Assembly (NCBI RefSeq): GCF_003205615.1
Contig: NZ_PYBV01000021.1
Location: forward strand, 186,001-250,000
Source of the DNA: Micromonospora arborensis
GTDB lineage: Bacteria > Actinomycetota > Actinomycetes > Mycobacteriales > Micromonosporaceae
Direction: 5' to 3'
DNA length: 64,000 nucleotides
Position numbers and translations under genes: made by a program. The notes under the pieces were generated by a model. The model worked only from the letters and a program-made list of their open reading frames with translations. It had not been told where the DNA came from and made no database searches. Shown one piece after another: positions 1 through 8,643 of the stretch; positions within the stretch are counted from its first letter, which is position 1; the number at the start of each line of letters is the position of its first letter.

Positions 1-1
1 C

Positions 2-757
2 AACATGCGCAAGCAGGCCGAGCGGTTCGGTGCCGAGTTCCTCACCGACGACGTGACCCGCGTCGAGCTGGTGGACACCGGTGACGCCGGCTCCGGTGCG
101 GTGAGCACCGTCTGGGTCGGCGAGACCGCCTACCGCGCCCGCTCCATCATCCTTTCCACCGGTTCGGCCTGGCGTCCGCTGGGCGTGCCTGGTGAGCAGG
201 AGTTCCTCGGCCACGGCGTCTCCGCGTGCGCCACCTGTGACGGCTTCTTCTTCCGCAACCAGCAGATCGTGGTCGTCGGTGGCGGTGACTCGGCGATGGA
301 GGAGGCCACCTTCCTCACCCGCTTCGCCGAATCGGTCACCATCATCCACCGGCGCGACTCGTTCCGGGCCAGCAAGATCATGGCCGACCGGGCGCTGAGC
401 AACGAGAAGATCAAGGTCGAGTGGAACAGCACCGTCGAGGAGATCCTCGGCGACGACGGCAAGGTCACCGGCGTACGGGTCCGGAACGTGCACACCGGCG
501 AAACCAAGGTGCTGGACGTCACCGGCGTCTTCGTGGCCATCGGTCACGACCCGCGCAGCGAACTCTTCCGTGACCAGGTCGAGCTGGACGACGAGGGCTA
601 CGTGAAGGTCCAGGCCCCCGGCACCCGCACCAGCGTGCCCGGCGTCTTCGCCGCCGGCGACGTGGTCGACCACACCTACCGTCAGGCGATCACCGCGGCC
701 GGCACCGGTTGTGCCGCCGCGCTCGACGCCGAGCGGTTCATCGCGACGCTCAGCTGA
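2..757 (+). CDS. trxB: Thioredoxin reductase, 5'-truncated by window start
   Basis: NADPH-dependent flavoenzyme that reduces thioredoxin in the cytoplasm. The N-terminal FAD GxGxxG motif lies outside the window; about 250 C-terminal residues are visible. The redox-active CATC motif (bases 227-238) sits inside the family signature SACATCDGFF, followed by the NADPH-binding VVGGGDSAMEEA motif and, near the end, the FAD-contacting GVFAAGDVVD motif. This order is diagnostic of low-molecular-weight bacterial TrxB. The reading frame is open from the first bases, so the true start is upstream. The thioredoxin gene begins 32 bp after the stop, forming the usual trxB-trxA pair near actinobacterial oriC. 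Confidence 0.97.
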   Translation, partial: NMRKQAERFGAEFLTDDVTRVELVDTGDAGSGAVSTVWVGETAYRARSIILSTGSAWRPLGVPGEQEFLGHGVSACATCDGFFFRNQQIVVVGGGDSAMEEATFLTRFAESVTIIHRRDSFRASKIMADRALSNEKIKVEWNSTVEEILGDDGKVTGVRVRNVHTGETKVLDVTGVFVAIGHDPRSELFRDQVELDDEGYVKVQAPGTRTSVPGVFAAGDVVDHTYRQAITAAGTGCAAALDAERFIATLS

Positions 758-789
758 AGCAACCGAACACATCCCGGAGGAGGGGCATA

Positions 790-1113
790 GTGGGAAATAC
801 CAAGGCGGTCACCGACGCGAGTTTCATCGCCGACGTGCTGCAGGCCGACAAGCCGGTTCTGGTGGACTTCTGGGCCGAGTGGTGCGGGCCGTGCCGCAAG
901 GTGTCGCCACTGCTCGAGGAGATCGCCGGCGAGATGGGTGACCAGGTCACCATCGTCAAGCTCAACATCGACGAGAACCCCGAGACCGCCCGGGCCTACC
1001 GGGTGATGTCGGTGCCGACGCTCACCGTCTTCAAGAACGGCGAGCCGGTGCAGTCGGTTGCCGGCGCCCGACCGAAGGGTGAGCTGGTCCGACTCATCGA
1101 ATCGGCTCTCTGA
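790..1113 (+). CDS. trxA: Thioredoxin
   Basis: Small cytoplasmic protein disulfide reductase, recycled by the TrxB encoded just upstream. The 107-residue product has the standard thioredoxin length, with the WCGPC active site at residues 31-35 and the conserved cis-proline region SVPTLTVFKNG. The GTG at 790 was chosen because GGAGGAGGGG (776-785) lies at the right distance and because it gives a normal N-terminus; an earlier in-frame start would add residues encoded by trxB sequence. A strong hairpin follows the stop, so trxB-trxA probably ends as one transcript. Confidence 0.97.
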   Translation: MGNTKAVTDASFIADVLQADKPVLVDFWAEWCGPCRKVSPLLEEIAGEMGDQVTIVKLNIDENPETARAYRVMSVPTLTVFKNGEPVQSVAGARPKGELVRLIESAL

Positions 1114-1130
1114 CCAGCACGAACATCCAC

Positions 1131-1165
1131 CGAACCCCGTACCCGTTCGCCGGGTGCGGGGTTCG
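1131..1165 (+). terminator. Hairpin terminator after trxA
   Basis: A 14-bp stem (1131-1144 with 1152-1165, one G-T pair) with a 7-nt loop begins 17 bp after the trxA stop. There is no T-run directly after it, as is common in high-GC actinomycetes. It separates trxBA from the amidase gene. Confidence 0.75.
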
Positions 1166-1274
1166 GTGTCTTGCCGGCCGCGTTTTTCCGGCCCGAGCCA
1201 CCTCGCCGCCCAGGAACGCATAGCCTCAAGCCTGGGCCGCCCGGCCAGCCAGCGTCGTGCAGAGGGGGTCGTGC

Positions 1275-2438
1275 GTGCGTCCGATCCGACCCGGTGACCG
1301 GGGACCCGCGGTCACGGAGATCCGCAGCATCCTGACCGGCCTCGACCTGCTCACCGTCGCCGGACCGCACACCGACGAGTTCGACCTCGACACCGAGCGT
1401 GCGGTCCGCGGTTTCCAGCAGTCCCGGGGGCTCAGCGTGGACGGCCGGGTCGGGGCGGAAACCTGGCGCGCCCTGGACGCCGCCCGCTGGCGGCTCGGCG
1501 CCCGCACCCTCTACCACGCGGTCCCCGATCCGCTCAGCGGCGAGGACGTCCGGTCGTTGCAGGAGCGACTGCTGGAGATGGGGTACGACGTGGGCCGGGC
1601 GGACGCCATCTACGGCATCCGGACCTCCCGGGCCGTGGCCCAGTTCCAACGGGAGGTCGGCCTCACCCCCGACGGCTCCTGCGGCCCGCACACCATGAAC
1701 GCGCTACGCCGGATCGGCCGCAAGGTGGTCGGTGGCCGCCCGCAGTGGCTACGTGAATCTGACGCTATCCGGCAGTCCGGGCCGGCGTTGGTCGGCAAGA
1801 CGGTGGTCATCGACCCAGGGCACGGGGGCACCGACCCCGGGATGGTGGTGCCCGACGGGTCGCTGCGCTGGACCGAGGCGGACCTGATGCACGACCTGGC
1901 CAGCCGGTTGGAGGGGCGCCTCGCCGCGACCGGGGTGCGGGTCCAGCTCACCCGGGGCCCGTCGCCCGACAGGTGCCTGCCGGACGCCGACCGGGCCCTG
2001 CTGGCCAATTCGCTGGGCGCCGACGTGTTCATCTCGCTGCACCTGGACGGCCACGCCAACCCGGCCGCGGAGGGCGTCGCGACCTACCACTACGGCACCG
2101 ACAACGGGGTGACGTCCGCGACCGGTGAACGTCTGGCCGGGCTGGTGCAGCGGGAGATCGTCGCCCGGACCGGGCTGCGGGACTGCCGCACCCACGCCAA
2201 GACCTGGGACCTGCTGCGACTGACGCGGATGCCCGCCGTCCGGGTCGAGGTCGGCTACCTCACCTCGCCCACCGACCGCGCCCACCTGGTCGACCCCCGC
2301 TTCCGGGACCGGGTGGTGGAGGCGATCGTGGCCGCGGTGCAGCGGATGTACTACCCGATCGAACGGGACGTGCCAACCGGCTCGCTGGACGTCAGCGAAC
2401 TGCGGGCCGTCGTCACCGCCGGCACAGTGCTCGACTGA
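1275..2438 (+). CDS. cwlM: CwlM-type N-acetylmuramoyl-L-alanine amidase-family protein
   Basis: 387 residues with two N-terminal peptidoglycan-binding repeats (about residues 5-65 and 80-140) followed by an Amidase_3 domain from about residue 175. The domain shows DPGHGG (start near residue 180), a Glu in the next helix, FISLHLDGHA and RVEVGYLTSP, which supply the zinc ligands and catalytic Glu of this family. The gene sits next to trxBA as in mycobacteria, where CwlM is a regulator of MurA rather than a secreted hydrolase. No signal peptide is visible here, which fits a cytoplasmic role, although the zinc ligands look retained. The GTG at 1275 is preferred over a GTG at 1257 because AGAGGGGG lies 6 bp upstream of 1275. 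Confidence 0.9.
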   Translation: MRPIRPGDRGPAVTEIRSILTGLDLLTVAGPHTDEFDLDTERAVRGFQQSRGLSVDGRVGAETWRALDAARWRLGARTLYHAVPDPLSGEDVRSLQERLLEMGYDVGRADAIYGIRTSRAVAQFQREVGLTPDGSCGPHTMNALRRIGRKVVGGRPQWLRESDAIRQSGPALVGKTVVIDPGHGGTDPGMVVPDGSLRWTEADLMHDLASRLEGRLAATGVRVQLTRGPSPDRCLPDADRALLANSLGADVFISLHLDGHANPAAEGVATYHYGTDNGVTSATGERLAGLVQREIVARTGLRDCRTHAKTWDLLRLTRMPAVRVEVGYLTSPTDRAHLVDPRFRDRVVEAIVAAVQRMYYPIERDVPTGSLDVSELRAVVTAGTVLD

Positions 2439-2457
2439 TCCGCTGCGGGTTCGGTCG

Positions 2458-3123
2458 TCAGCCGTTGGTGGAGCGGGTGGCCGGGGCGGGACGGACCGGG
2501 CGGAGCAGGGTCTCCGGGCTCATCGAGCCGAGCAGCTTCTCCAACGCGTACTCGACGTCGGACTTCCAACTCAGCGCCGTACGCAGCTCAAGGCGCAGCC
2601 GGGGGAAACGCGGATGCGGACGTACGGTTTTGAACCCCACCGAGAGGAAGAAGTCGACAGGTGCCACGCAACCACCGGCGGGGTCGTCCGCGTCGCCGAA
2701 CTTGGCGTCGCCGAACGCCTCGATGGCCTTGATCCCCCGCTTGGTCAGGTCCCGGGCGACGCCCTGCACCAGCATCCGGCCCAACCCGCCGCCAGCGAAC
2801 GCGGCGACCACGTTGGCCGTCATCAGCAGTGCCGCGTCAGCGGAGACCGGCGAGGTGGGGAACGCCATCGAGCGGGGCACGTAGGCGGGCGGGGCGTACA
2901 TCACGAAGCCCGCCGGCATGCCGTCGACGTACGCGAGCTTGCCGCAGGAGCCCCACTCCAGCAACGTCTGGGAGACCCACGCCTCCTTCTCCAGACCCGG
3001 GTCGCCGGCGGCACAGGCCCGGTCCGCGGAGACCGGGTCAAGCTCCCAGTAGACGCACTGCCGGCACGGGCGAGGGAGGTCTTCCAACGTGTCGAGGGTC
3101 AGGCTGACCAGACGTCGCGACAT
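2458..3123 (-). CDS. GNAT-family N-acetyltransferase-like protein
   Basis: 221 residues. The segment AAFAGGGLGRMLVQGVARDL resembles the acetyl-CoA-binding Q/RxxGxG/A loop of GNAT enzymes, followed by a typical beta-strand/helix ending. An N-terminal CRQC motif and a CGKL motif suggest a possible metal site, unusual for simple GNATs. The substrate cannot be told. The start at 3123 avoids the low-complexity upstream extension; a further ATG lies three codons upstream. A TATTGT hexamer on the minus strand at 3142-3137 could be a -10 element for a very short leader. The gene converges on cwlM with 19 bp between the stops. Confidence 0.8.
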   Translation of the reverse strand: MSRRLVSLTLDTLEDLPRPCRQCVYWELDPVSADRACAAGDPGLEKEAWVSQTLLEWGSCGKLAYVDGMPAGFVMYAPPAYVPRSMAFPTSPVSADAALLMTANVVAAFAGGGLGRMLVQGVARDLTKRGIKAIEAFGDAKFGDADDPAGGCVAPVDFFLSVGFKTVRPHPRFPRLRLELRTALSWKSDVEYALEKLLGSMSPETLLRPVRPAPATRSTNG

Positions 3124-3416
3124 ATGGCGCATCCCCACAATAGGCTCGGTGGTAAGACCGGCATGGAACGACAGCGCCGCCTTCCTGCCCCCGACGAGCG
3201 ATCGTACGCCGCCGATCGGCGATGCGGGAGGGGACGCGCAGATGCCCACCACACCGGGGGACCCCAGGACGGTCCGCCATGTGGTCGATCCGTCTCGGCA
3301 CGCCGTCGGCGTGGCTGTGGCGGACTAGGATCGACAATCGGTGTCCCGTCGCCATGGTCAGCGGTGGATGGGGTACCCGGGGCGGGAGCCACCCGAGCAG
3401 CGATCGAGGTGAGGTC

Positions 3417-4730
3417 ATGACCGGCACGACGCTCGACGACTACACCGACCGGTACGCCCGGCGGGTACGCGGGATGACCGCCTCCGAGATTCGAGCATTG
3501 TTCGCGGTGGCCAGTCGTCCGGAGGTCGTCTCGCTCGCCGGTGGTGCACCGTACATCGCCGCGCTTCCGCTGGACGCGGTCGGTGAGATGCTCGGCCGGC
3601 TCGGTTCCGAGCACGGCGTGACCACCCTGCAGTACGGCATCGGTCAGGGCACCCTCGAGCTGCGCGAGCGAATCTGCGAGGTGATGTCGCTTTCCGGGAT
3701 CGACGCCGCGTGTGGCGCCTCCCCGGAGGACGTCGTGGTCACCGTCGGCGGGCAGCAGGCACTGGACCTGGTGGCCCGACTCTTCCTCGACCCGGGTGAC
3801 GTGGTGCTCGCCGAAGGGCCGACGTACGTCGGTGCGCTCGGAGTGTTCCAGGCCGCCCAGTCGCAGGTCGTGCACGTCCCGATGGATGCGGACGGGCTGA
3901 TCCCGGAGGCGCTGGAGACGGCCATCGCCGACCTGGCCCGTGCGGGTCGACGGGTGAAGTTCCTCTACACGATCCCCACCTACCAGAACCCGACCGGCGT
4001 GACGCTCAGCGAGGAGCGCCGGGAACGGGTGCTCGACATCTGCGAACGCGCCGGCCTGCTCGTCGTCGAGGACGACCCGTACGGTCAGTTGGGGTTCGAG
4101 GGTGAGGCGCCGGCGCCGCTGCGGGCCCGGCGCCGGGACGGCGTCTTCTACCTCAGCACCTTCTCCAAGACCTTCGCGCCGGGGCTGCGGGTCGGCTGGA
4201 TCCTGGCGCCGCACGCGGTACGCGACAAGCTGGTCATCGCCAGCGAGGCGCAGATCCTCTGCCCCAGTGGTTACGCCCAGGCCGCGGTGGCCACCTATCT
4301 GGGCACCATGCCGTGGCGGCAGCAGCTCAAGGTCTACCGCGAGGTCTACCGGGAACGCCGAGACGCCCTGCTCGACGCGATGGCCGACCTGATGCCCGAA
4401 GGCACCAACTGGACCACCCCGGCCGGCGGTCTCTTCGTGTGGGCCACTCTGCCCGACGGGCTCGACTCGAAGGCCATGATGCCGCGAGCGATCGCCGCCC
4501 GGGTCGCCTACGTGCCCGGCACCGGCTTCTACGCCGACGGCACCGGCACCGGCGCGATGCGGTTGAATTTCAGCTTCCCGCCGCCGGAGCGGATCCGCGA
4601 GGGCGTCCGCCGGCTGGCCGGTGTGATGGAGCAGGAGATCGCGATGCGCCGGGTCTTCGGTGCCGTGGGCGGCGCCGCCGGCCGACGCGGCCAGGCCGGC
4701 TCCGACGTGCCAGGGCCCGACTTGGCATGA
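3417..4730 (+). CDS. PLP-dependent aminotransferase (class I/II, 2-aminoadipate aminotransferase/LysN-like)
   Basis: 437-residue fold-type I aminotransferase. The PLP-binding lysine is K251 in STFSKTFAPGLRVGW. PTYQNPTGVT and EDDPYGQLGF supply the Asn, Asp and Tyr that contact the cofactor, and the C-terminal Arg in MRLNFSF would bind the substrate carboxylate. There is no N-terminal winged helix, so it is not a MocR regulator. The ATG at 3417 follows GAGGTGAGGTC; upstream in-frame sequence has no family similarity. It ends 7 bp before the D-Ala-D-Ala ligase-like gene and is probably co-transcribed with it, which hints at amino-acid or cell-wall metabolism, but the substrate is not evident. 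Confidence 0.9.
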   Translation: MTGTTLDDYTDRYARRVRGMTASEIRALFAVASRPEVVSLAGGAPYIAALPLDAVGEMLGRLGSEHGVTTLQYGIGQGTLELRERICEVMSLSGIDAACGASPEDVVVTVGGQQALDLVARLFLDPGDVVLAEGPTYVGALGVFQAAQSQVVHVPMDADGLIPEALETAIADLARAGRRVKFLYTIPTYQNPTGVTLSEERRERVLDICERAGLLVVEDDPYGQLGFEGEAPAPLRARRRDGVFYLSTFSKTFAPGLRVGWILAPHAVRDKLVIASEAQILCPSGYAQAAVATYLGTMPWRQQLKVYREVYRERRDALLDAMADLMPEGTNWTTPAGGLFVWATLPDGLDSKAMMPRAIAARVAYVPGTGFYADGTGTGAMRLNFSFPPPERIREGVRRLAGVMEQEIAMRRVFGAVGGAAGRRGQAGSDVPGPDLA

Positions 4731-4737
4731 TGCCGGC

Positions 4738-5742
4738 ATGGGTACGACCGCCACCGAGCGCCTCCTCGTGACCGAATCCGCCGCCTCGCCCGACCTCCGC
4801 GTTGTGGTGCTCGCGGGTGGGCTCTCCTACGAGCGGGACGTCTCGCTGCGCTCCGGTCGCCGGGTGCTCGACGCGCTACGCGCCGTCGGGGTGGAAGCCG
4901 AACTGCGGGACGCGGACGCTGCACTACTTCCGGCGCTGGCAGCCGATCCGCCGGACGCCGTGGTCATCGCACTGCACGGTGCCACCGGCGAGGACGGCTC
5001 ACTGCGCGGTGTACTGGACCTGTGCGACATCCCGTACGTCGGCTGCGACGCCCGAGCCTCCCGAGTCGCCTGGGACAAGCCGTCGGCCAAGGCGGTGCTT
5101 CGCGAGGCTGGCATCCCCACCCCGGATTGGGTGGCCCTCCCGCACGACCGCTTCTCCGAGCTTGGCGCGGTCGCCGTACTGGATCGGATCGCCGACCGCC
5201 TGGGCCTGCCCCTGATGGTCAAGCCGGCACAGGGCGGGTCAGGGCTGGGTGGCGCGGTGGTCCGCGACGCAGCGGCGCTGCCCGCAGCGATGGTGGGTTG
5301 CTTCGCGTACGACTCCACGGCCCTGGTGGAGCGGTACGTACCCGGCATGGACGTGGCGGTTTCCGTGGTCGACCTCGGCGACGGACCACAGGCGCTGCCA
5401 CCGGTGGAGATCGTGCCGCGCAACGGCGTGTACGACTATGCCGCCCGCTACACGGCTGGACGGACCACCTGGCACGCCCCGGCCCGCCTGGCCCCGGAGG
5501 TGGCCGCCACCGTCGCCGACGTGGCCCTCGCCGCGCACACCGCGCTCGGTCTGCGGGATCTGTCTCGCGTCGACGTGATCGTGGATGCCACCGGCCAGCC
5601 GCACGTGCTGGAGGTCAACGTCTCGCCCGGCATGACCGAGACGTCGCTGCTGCCGCTCGCCGTGCAGGCGGCGGGGCTGGACTTCGGCCGACTCCTCGGC
5701 ACCCTGGTCGCCCGGGCAGCGGCACGCCTCACCACTCCCTGA
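4738..5742 (+). CDS. D-alanine--D-alanine ligase-family ATP-grasp enzyme
   Basis: 334 residues, typical for Ddl. The protein opens with RVVVLAGGLSYERDVSLRSG, the Ddl N-terminal loop, then LHGATGEDGSLRGVLDLC. The ATP-grasp lysine loop is KPAQGGSGLGG and the metal-binding C-terminal motif is LEVNVSPGMTETSLLP. It would form D-Ala-D-Ala for peptidoglycan in the cytoplasm. Actinomycetes often have a second Ddl in the murein gene set, so this could be a paralogue with altered specificity. The ATG at 4738 gives the conserved N-terminus; it lies directly after the aminotransferase stop, suggesting one operon. Confidence 0.88.
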   Translation: MGTTATERLLVTESAASPDLRVVVLAGGLSYERDVSLRSGRRVLDALRAVGVEAELRDADAALLPALAADPPDAVVIALHGATGEDGSLRGVLDLCDIPYVGCDARASRVAWDKPSAKAVLREAGIPTPDWVALPHDRFSELGAVAVLDRIADRLGLPLMVKPAQGGSGLGGAVVRDAAALPAAMVGCFAYDSTALVERYVPGMDVAVSVVDLGDGPQALPPVEIVPRNGVYDYAARYTAGRTTWHAPARLAPEVAATVADVALAAHTALGLRDLSRVDVIVDATGQPHVLEVNVSPGMTETSLLPLAVQAAGLDFGRLLGTLVARAAARLTTP

Positions 5743-5851
5743 CCGACTCGTTCAACGCATCGGCTGGGGCGCAGCGCTGCCCAATGGGCCGACCATGCGG
5801 GTGGCGCACGCTCGGGTTGCCGTCGCCACCCTCATGGTCGTCCCACTGGGG

Positions 5852-7045
5852 TCAGCGGGTCGTGCCGTTGGTGTGTGCGGTTGCGCTAGGCGCCACACCC
5901 GAGGTGCCGCCGTCCGGGGAGCCGTCTGGTGCGGCTCCAGTGGCGGCGTCGGCCTCGTCATCGGTCTCGCCCGCCCGTTGACGAGGGACAGCGGGTCCGT
6001 CGGTGGGTTGCCCGATCAGGGAGTCGGTGCCGGACGCTTGAGCGGCAGACGCTGCCGCACCGGAAGCTGACGTGGTGGACGCTGTCGTGGCGGACGCGTT
6101 GTTCGTCAGGTTCGCGGCCGCGGTCGACCTGGCGGTTTCGCCCGGCTGATTGACAGCAGCCGTGGAGTCGGCATCGGCACCCGGGATATCGGGATCGACT
6201 GAGGACGTCACCTCGCCGTCGCTCTGCCCGGCACCGTCGGCCTGCCCAGCACCGTCGCTCTGCCCAGCGCCGGAAGTCGGCCCGGCACCGGGAGTCGGCC
6301 CGGCACCGGGAGTCGGCTCGGGCGCCGGTTCCGGAATCTCATCTGCCGCCTCGATAACGGAGACTGCCTCTACCGCGGCAGCCTCCGCTGCGGCAGCGGC
6401 ATCCGCAGCGGCGGACTGGGCCAGCAGGCTGGACGGCGCCTGCCACTGGATGCGGGGTGGCTCAGCGAGCGGGCGGCCACCAAATTCGGCGAGCCAGGCG
6501 GCGACGAGCGCCAAATTCTCCCGCCACTGCGCCTCGGAGATCGGCGGCAGGATCGAGTCCCACAGCGACAGGAAGGTGCCCCGTAGTTGTAGACGGCCGT
6601 ACGGCCGGGCGAGGAACCACATGTGCAGGTGGGCCGAACCGTCTCCCCACCGATTGACGTGCACCCGCGCCACACCGTCGAGAGACCGGATGGCTCGCTC
6701 CAGCCGTACGGTCATCACACCCAACTCGGCGGCAAGCAAGTTCGGCAGGTCACCGAGATCGAGGTGCGTCCGCGATTCCAGGATGAGCACCATGGGCAGA
6801 CCGGTGGGCCGGTCCATGGCGCGTACCCGCCACCGCTCACCCACCCAGATGTAGGCATCGTCGGGCGCGCTGCAGGCGGTGCATTCCCGGAGACCCTCGC
6901 CCTTCCGAGGCGGTTCGACCGGGACCGGATCATCGAGTCGCTTCACGTGGAGGTCACCCTCGAAGGGGAACGACGGCCACTGGGTGAAGTCCGGAACTGA
7001 GGGAGGGGTGTCGTGCACGACGCTGACCCTAACCGAGTCTGGCAC
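5852..7045 (-). CDS. HIT-like (histidine triad) protein with long Ala-rich C-terminal tail
   Basis: 397 residues if started at GTG 7045; a second GTG at 7018 is possible. The N-terminal 210 residues look like a HIT-superfamily domain: a CTAC pair at about 55-58 (a zinc-ribbon-like feature seen in some bacterial HIT proteins) and GDGSAHLHMWFLARP near 135-148. In place of the usual HxHxH the motif reads HLHMW (139-143), so the middle, normally nucleophilic His is present but the third is Trp. Residues 210-397 are low complexity, rich in Ala, Gly, Thr and acidic residues with GAGP/GAGQ repeats, probably disordered. Nucleotide-phosphate hydrolase or transferase activity is a guess; it may be catalytically altered. 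The gene stands alone, upstream of the repeat region. Confidence 0.75.
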   Translation of the reverse strand: MPDSVRVSVVHDTPPSVPDFTQWPSFPFEGDLHVKRLDDPVPVEPPRKGEGLRECTACSAPDDAYIWVGERWRVRAMDRPTGLPMVLILESRTHLDLGDLPNLLAAELGVMTVRLERAIRSLDGVARVHVNRWGDGSAHLHMWFLARPYGRLQLRGTFLSLWDSILPPISEAQWRENLALVAAWLAEFGGRPLAEPPRIQWQAPSSLLAQSAAADAAAAAEAAAVEAVSVIEAADEIPEPAPEPTPGAGPTPGAGPTSGAGQSDGAGQADGAGQSDGEVTSSVDPDIPGADADSTAAVNQPGETARSTAAANLTNNASATTASTTSASGAAASAAQASGTDSLIGQPTDGPAVPRQRAGETDDEADAATGAAPDGSPDGGTSGVAPSATAHTNGTTR

Positions 7046-7138
7046 CGCTGTCCCTACCTGTTTGACCGGCCTGGACCGACCGGATCAACGCCCTCCGTCG
7101 ACCACGTACGCCGAGTCACCACTAGCACCCTCAAGCGA

Positions 7139-7252
7139 TATCCACAGGCTGCCGAGATCCTGAACACACGCCGTCATCCACAGGCCTGCACCCGCTCCCA
7201 CGCGCTGTTTCACGTGAAACAGGGGGTGCCTGTGGACAACGGGTGTGGATAA
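7139..7252. promoter_or_regulatory. Cluster of DnaA-box-like sites around a parS
   Basis: TATCCACA at 7139-7146, TCATCCACA around 7173-7181, TGTGGACAA around 7231-7239 and a perfect reverse box TGTGGATAA at 7244-7252 lie within 115 bp, with a perfect parS among them. The consensus is TTATCCACA. They lie about 10 kb from oriC and may titrate DnaA or regulate transcription; this is inference. Confidence 0.6.
7206..7221. other. parS site, perfect 16-bp palindrome
   Basis: TGTTTCACGTGAAACA is an exact match to the bacterial chromosomal parS consensus bound by ParB. It is the outermost of the parS sites upstream of parB. Confidence 0.95.
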
Positions 7253-7592
7253 CTTTTTGGCCCCACGGTCGTTGTCCGCGGACCTCAGAATCGCCCCGCT
7301 GATGGCCGTGCGGCCCCGCTATCGGTACGGCGCGGCCCTGACCTTGTCTTTCCTCAGTGAATGCCCCTCCGGGTGGGAAGGCGCCCACACCGACCGGCCA
7401 CGTACGAGGCCGTCGCTGAGGGTGTGGACGAGCGACGTTGGGCGGCGAAGGGTTACGAGGGGCGGTGGGCGGCAAGAGCCCGAAGGGCCAGATGCGGGGT
7501 GCAAGACACACGGCGCACACACCACGGAGCACGCTGCGCGGTCCAGCGCCGCCCGGGCCGGGTCCCGGCGCGGGGCGCGGTCCCGGCCCGGC

Positions 7593-7813
7593 GCGACGCG
7601 GGGCGGGGCGCGACGCGGGGCGGGGCGCGACGCACGGCGGGGCGCGACGCGGGGCGGGGCGCGACGCGGGGCGGGGCGCGACGCGGGGCGGGGCGCGACG
7701 CGGGGCGCGACGCGGGGCGGGGCGCGACGCGGGGCGGGGCGCGACGCGACGCGGGGCGGGGCGCGACGCGGGGCGGGGCGCGACGCGGGGCGGGGCGCGA
7801 CGCGGGGCGGGGC
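7593..7813. repeat. GC-rich 17-bp tandem repeat array (minisatellite)
   Basis: Eleven perfect copies of the unit GCGACGCGGGGCGGGGC (starting at 7593, 7610, 7644, 7661, 7678, 7707, 7724, 7746, 7763, 7780, 7797), one copy with a two-base change (7627), one shortened to 12 bp (7695) and a 5-bp remnant (7741). A stray copy differing in one base lies at 7928-7944. The period is not a multiple of three, which argues against coding. Each unit carries two G4 runs on the plus strand, giving strong G-quadruplex potential. Confidence 0.95.
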
Positions 7814-8121
7814 GGGGCGGCGGCGCGGTCCGGCGTAGTCCGACGCGGCGCGGTCCGGCGCCGTCCGGGCCGGTCCCGGCGCGGAGGTCCGGCGGAGGCG
7901 GTGCGCGGGGCGCGGTCCCGGCCCGGCGCGACGCGGGGCGGGGTGCGGCCCGATGCGGCGCGGTCCGGCGGCGCGGTCGCGCGTGGTCCGACGCGGCCCG
8001 GTCCGGCGCGATCAGGCGCGGCGTGGCCCGGCGCAGTGGTGTCAGACCCCGGTGCGGCGCGGCCCAGGGCGGTCCAGCGCGGTCCGGTCCGAACGGGCTC
8101 TGTCCGGTCCAATCCGGCGCA

Positions 8122-8197
8122 TGATCGACTTCATATCGCCGATGTTGCGGTGTCCGGTCGCTCGGATACCGCAATGTCGCGGATATGGAGTCGATCA
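8122..8197. repeat. 76-nt imperfect inverted repeat (hairpin element)
   Basis: Arms 8122-8156 and 8163-8197 (35 nt each) flank a 6-nt loop. Twenty-nine positions form Watson-Crick pairs, four more form G-T pairs and only two are mismatched. The arms begin with TGATCGACT and contain CATATC. It is much less GC-rich than its surroundings and could be a REP/MITE-like element or a structured RNA; no gene is nearby on either strand. Confidence 0.85.
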
Positions 8198-8472
8198 CGA
8201 GCAAAGCCGGCCAGGACCGCATGGGGCACGGGCGCACTGCCCACCGCGCTCTGCGCACAGCCCCGCGTCGCCTGCGCCAGAGGGCGCGAGCGCGGGCATA
8301 TGGCACCTGACGCATCCCCGCACGAGCGCTGAGATGACCGTGGAACGCAGCGGCCGACCGGAGCCACCCCCGTTGGCGCGCAACGCGGCAGCGGACCGCT
8401 CAGCGGCCCGCAAGGGCATTTGATGGTCACTTCCATGGGCTCCGCGACGCCCCAACCGCCCGTCGCGGTCTC

Positions 8473-8488
8473 CGTTTCACGTGAAACA
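8473..8488. other. parS site, one mismatch
   Basis: CGTTTCACGTGAAACA matches the parS consensus at 15 of 16 positions, with the central 14-mer intact. It lies about 240 bp from the parB stop codon. Confidence 0.92.
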
Positions 8489-8627
8489 GAGCTACGCCTG
8501 CTCGTCGGCGCGCTTCGACACCGGCGGCGACGAGTCAGAGCGGCATGGCCGCCCGCGCGAGCGACCAACTGCGGCGGCGCGGCGGCCCGAGCCGCCACAC
8601 CGCCGAACTTGCAGGAAAGCGGCGGCC

Positions 8628-8643
8628 TGTTTCACGTGAAACG
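8628..8643. other. parS site, one mismatch
   Basis: TGTTTCACGTGAAACG matches parS at 15 of 16 positions, with the central 14-mer intact. It lies about 70 bp beyond the parB stop, just outside the terminator hairpin. Confidence 0.92.

Noticed and set aside
7593..7813. CRISPR-like array
   Set aside because: Units are contiguous without unique spacers and no cas genes are in the window.
7245..8332. Arg-Gly-Ala-rich proteins from the repeat region in several frames
   Set aside because: All frames are open because the repeat lacks A/T; no start signals, no codon-position bias, and the 17-bp period shifts the frame each unit.
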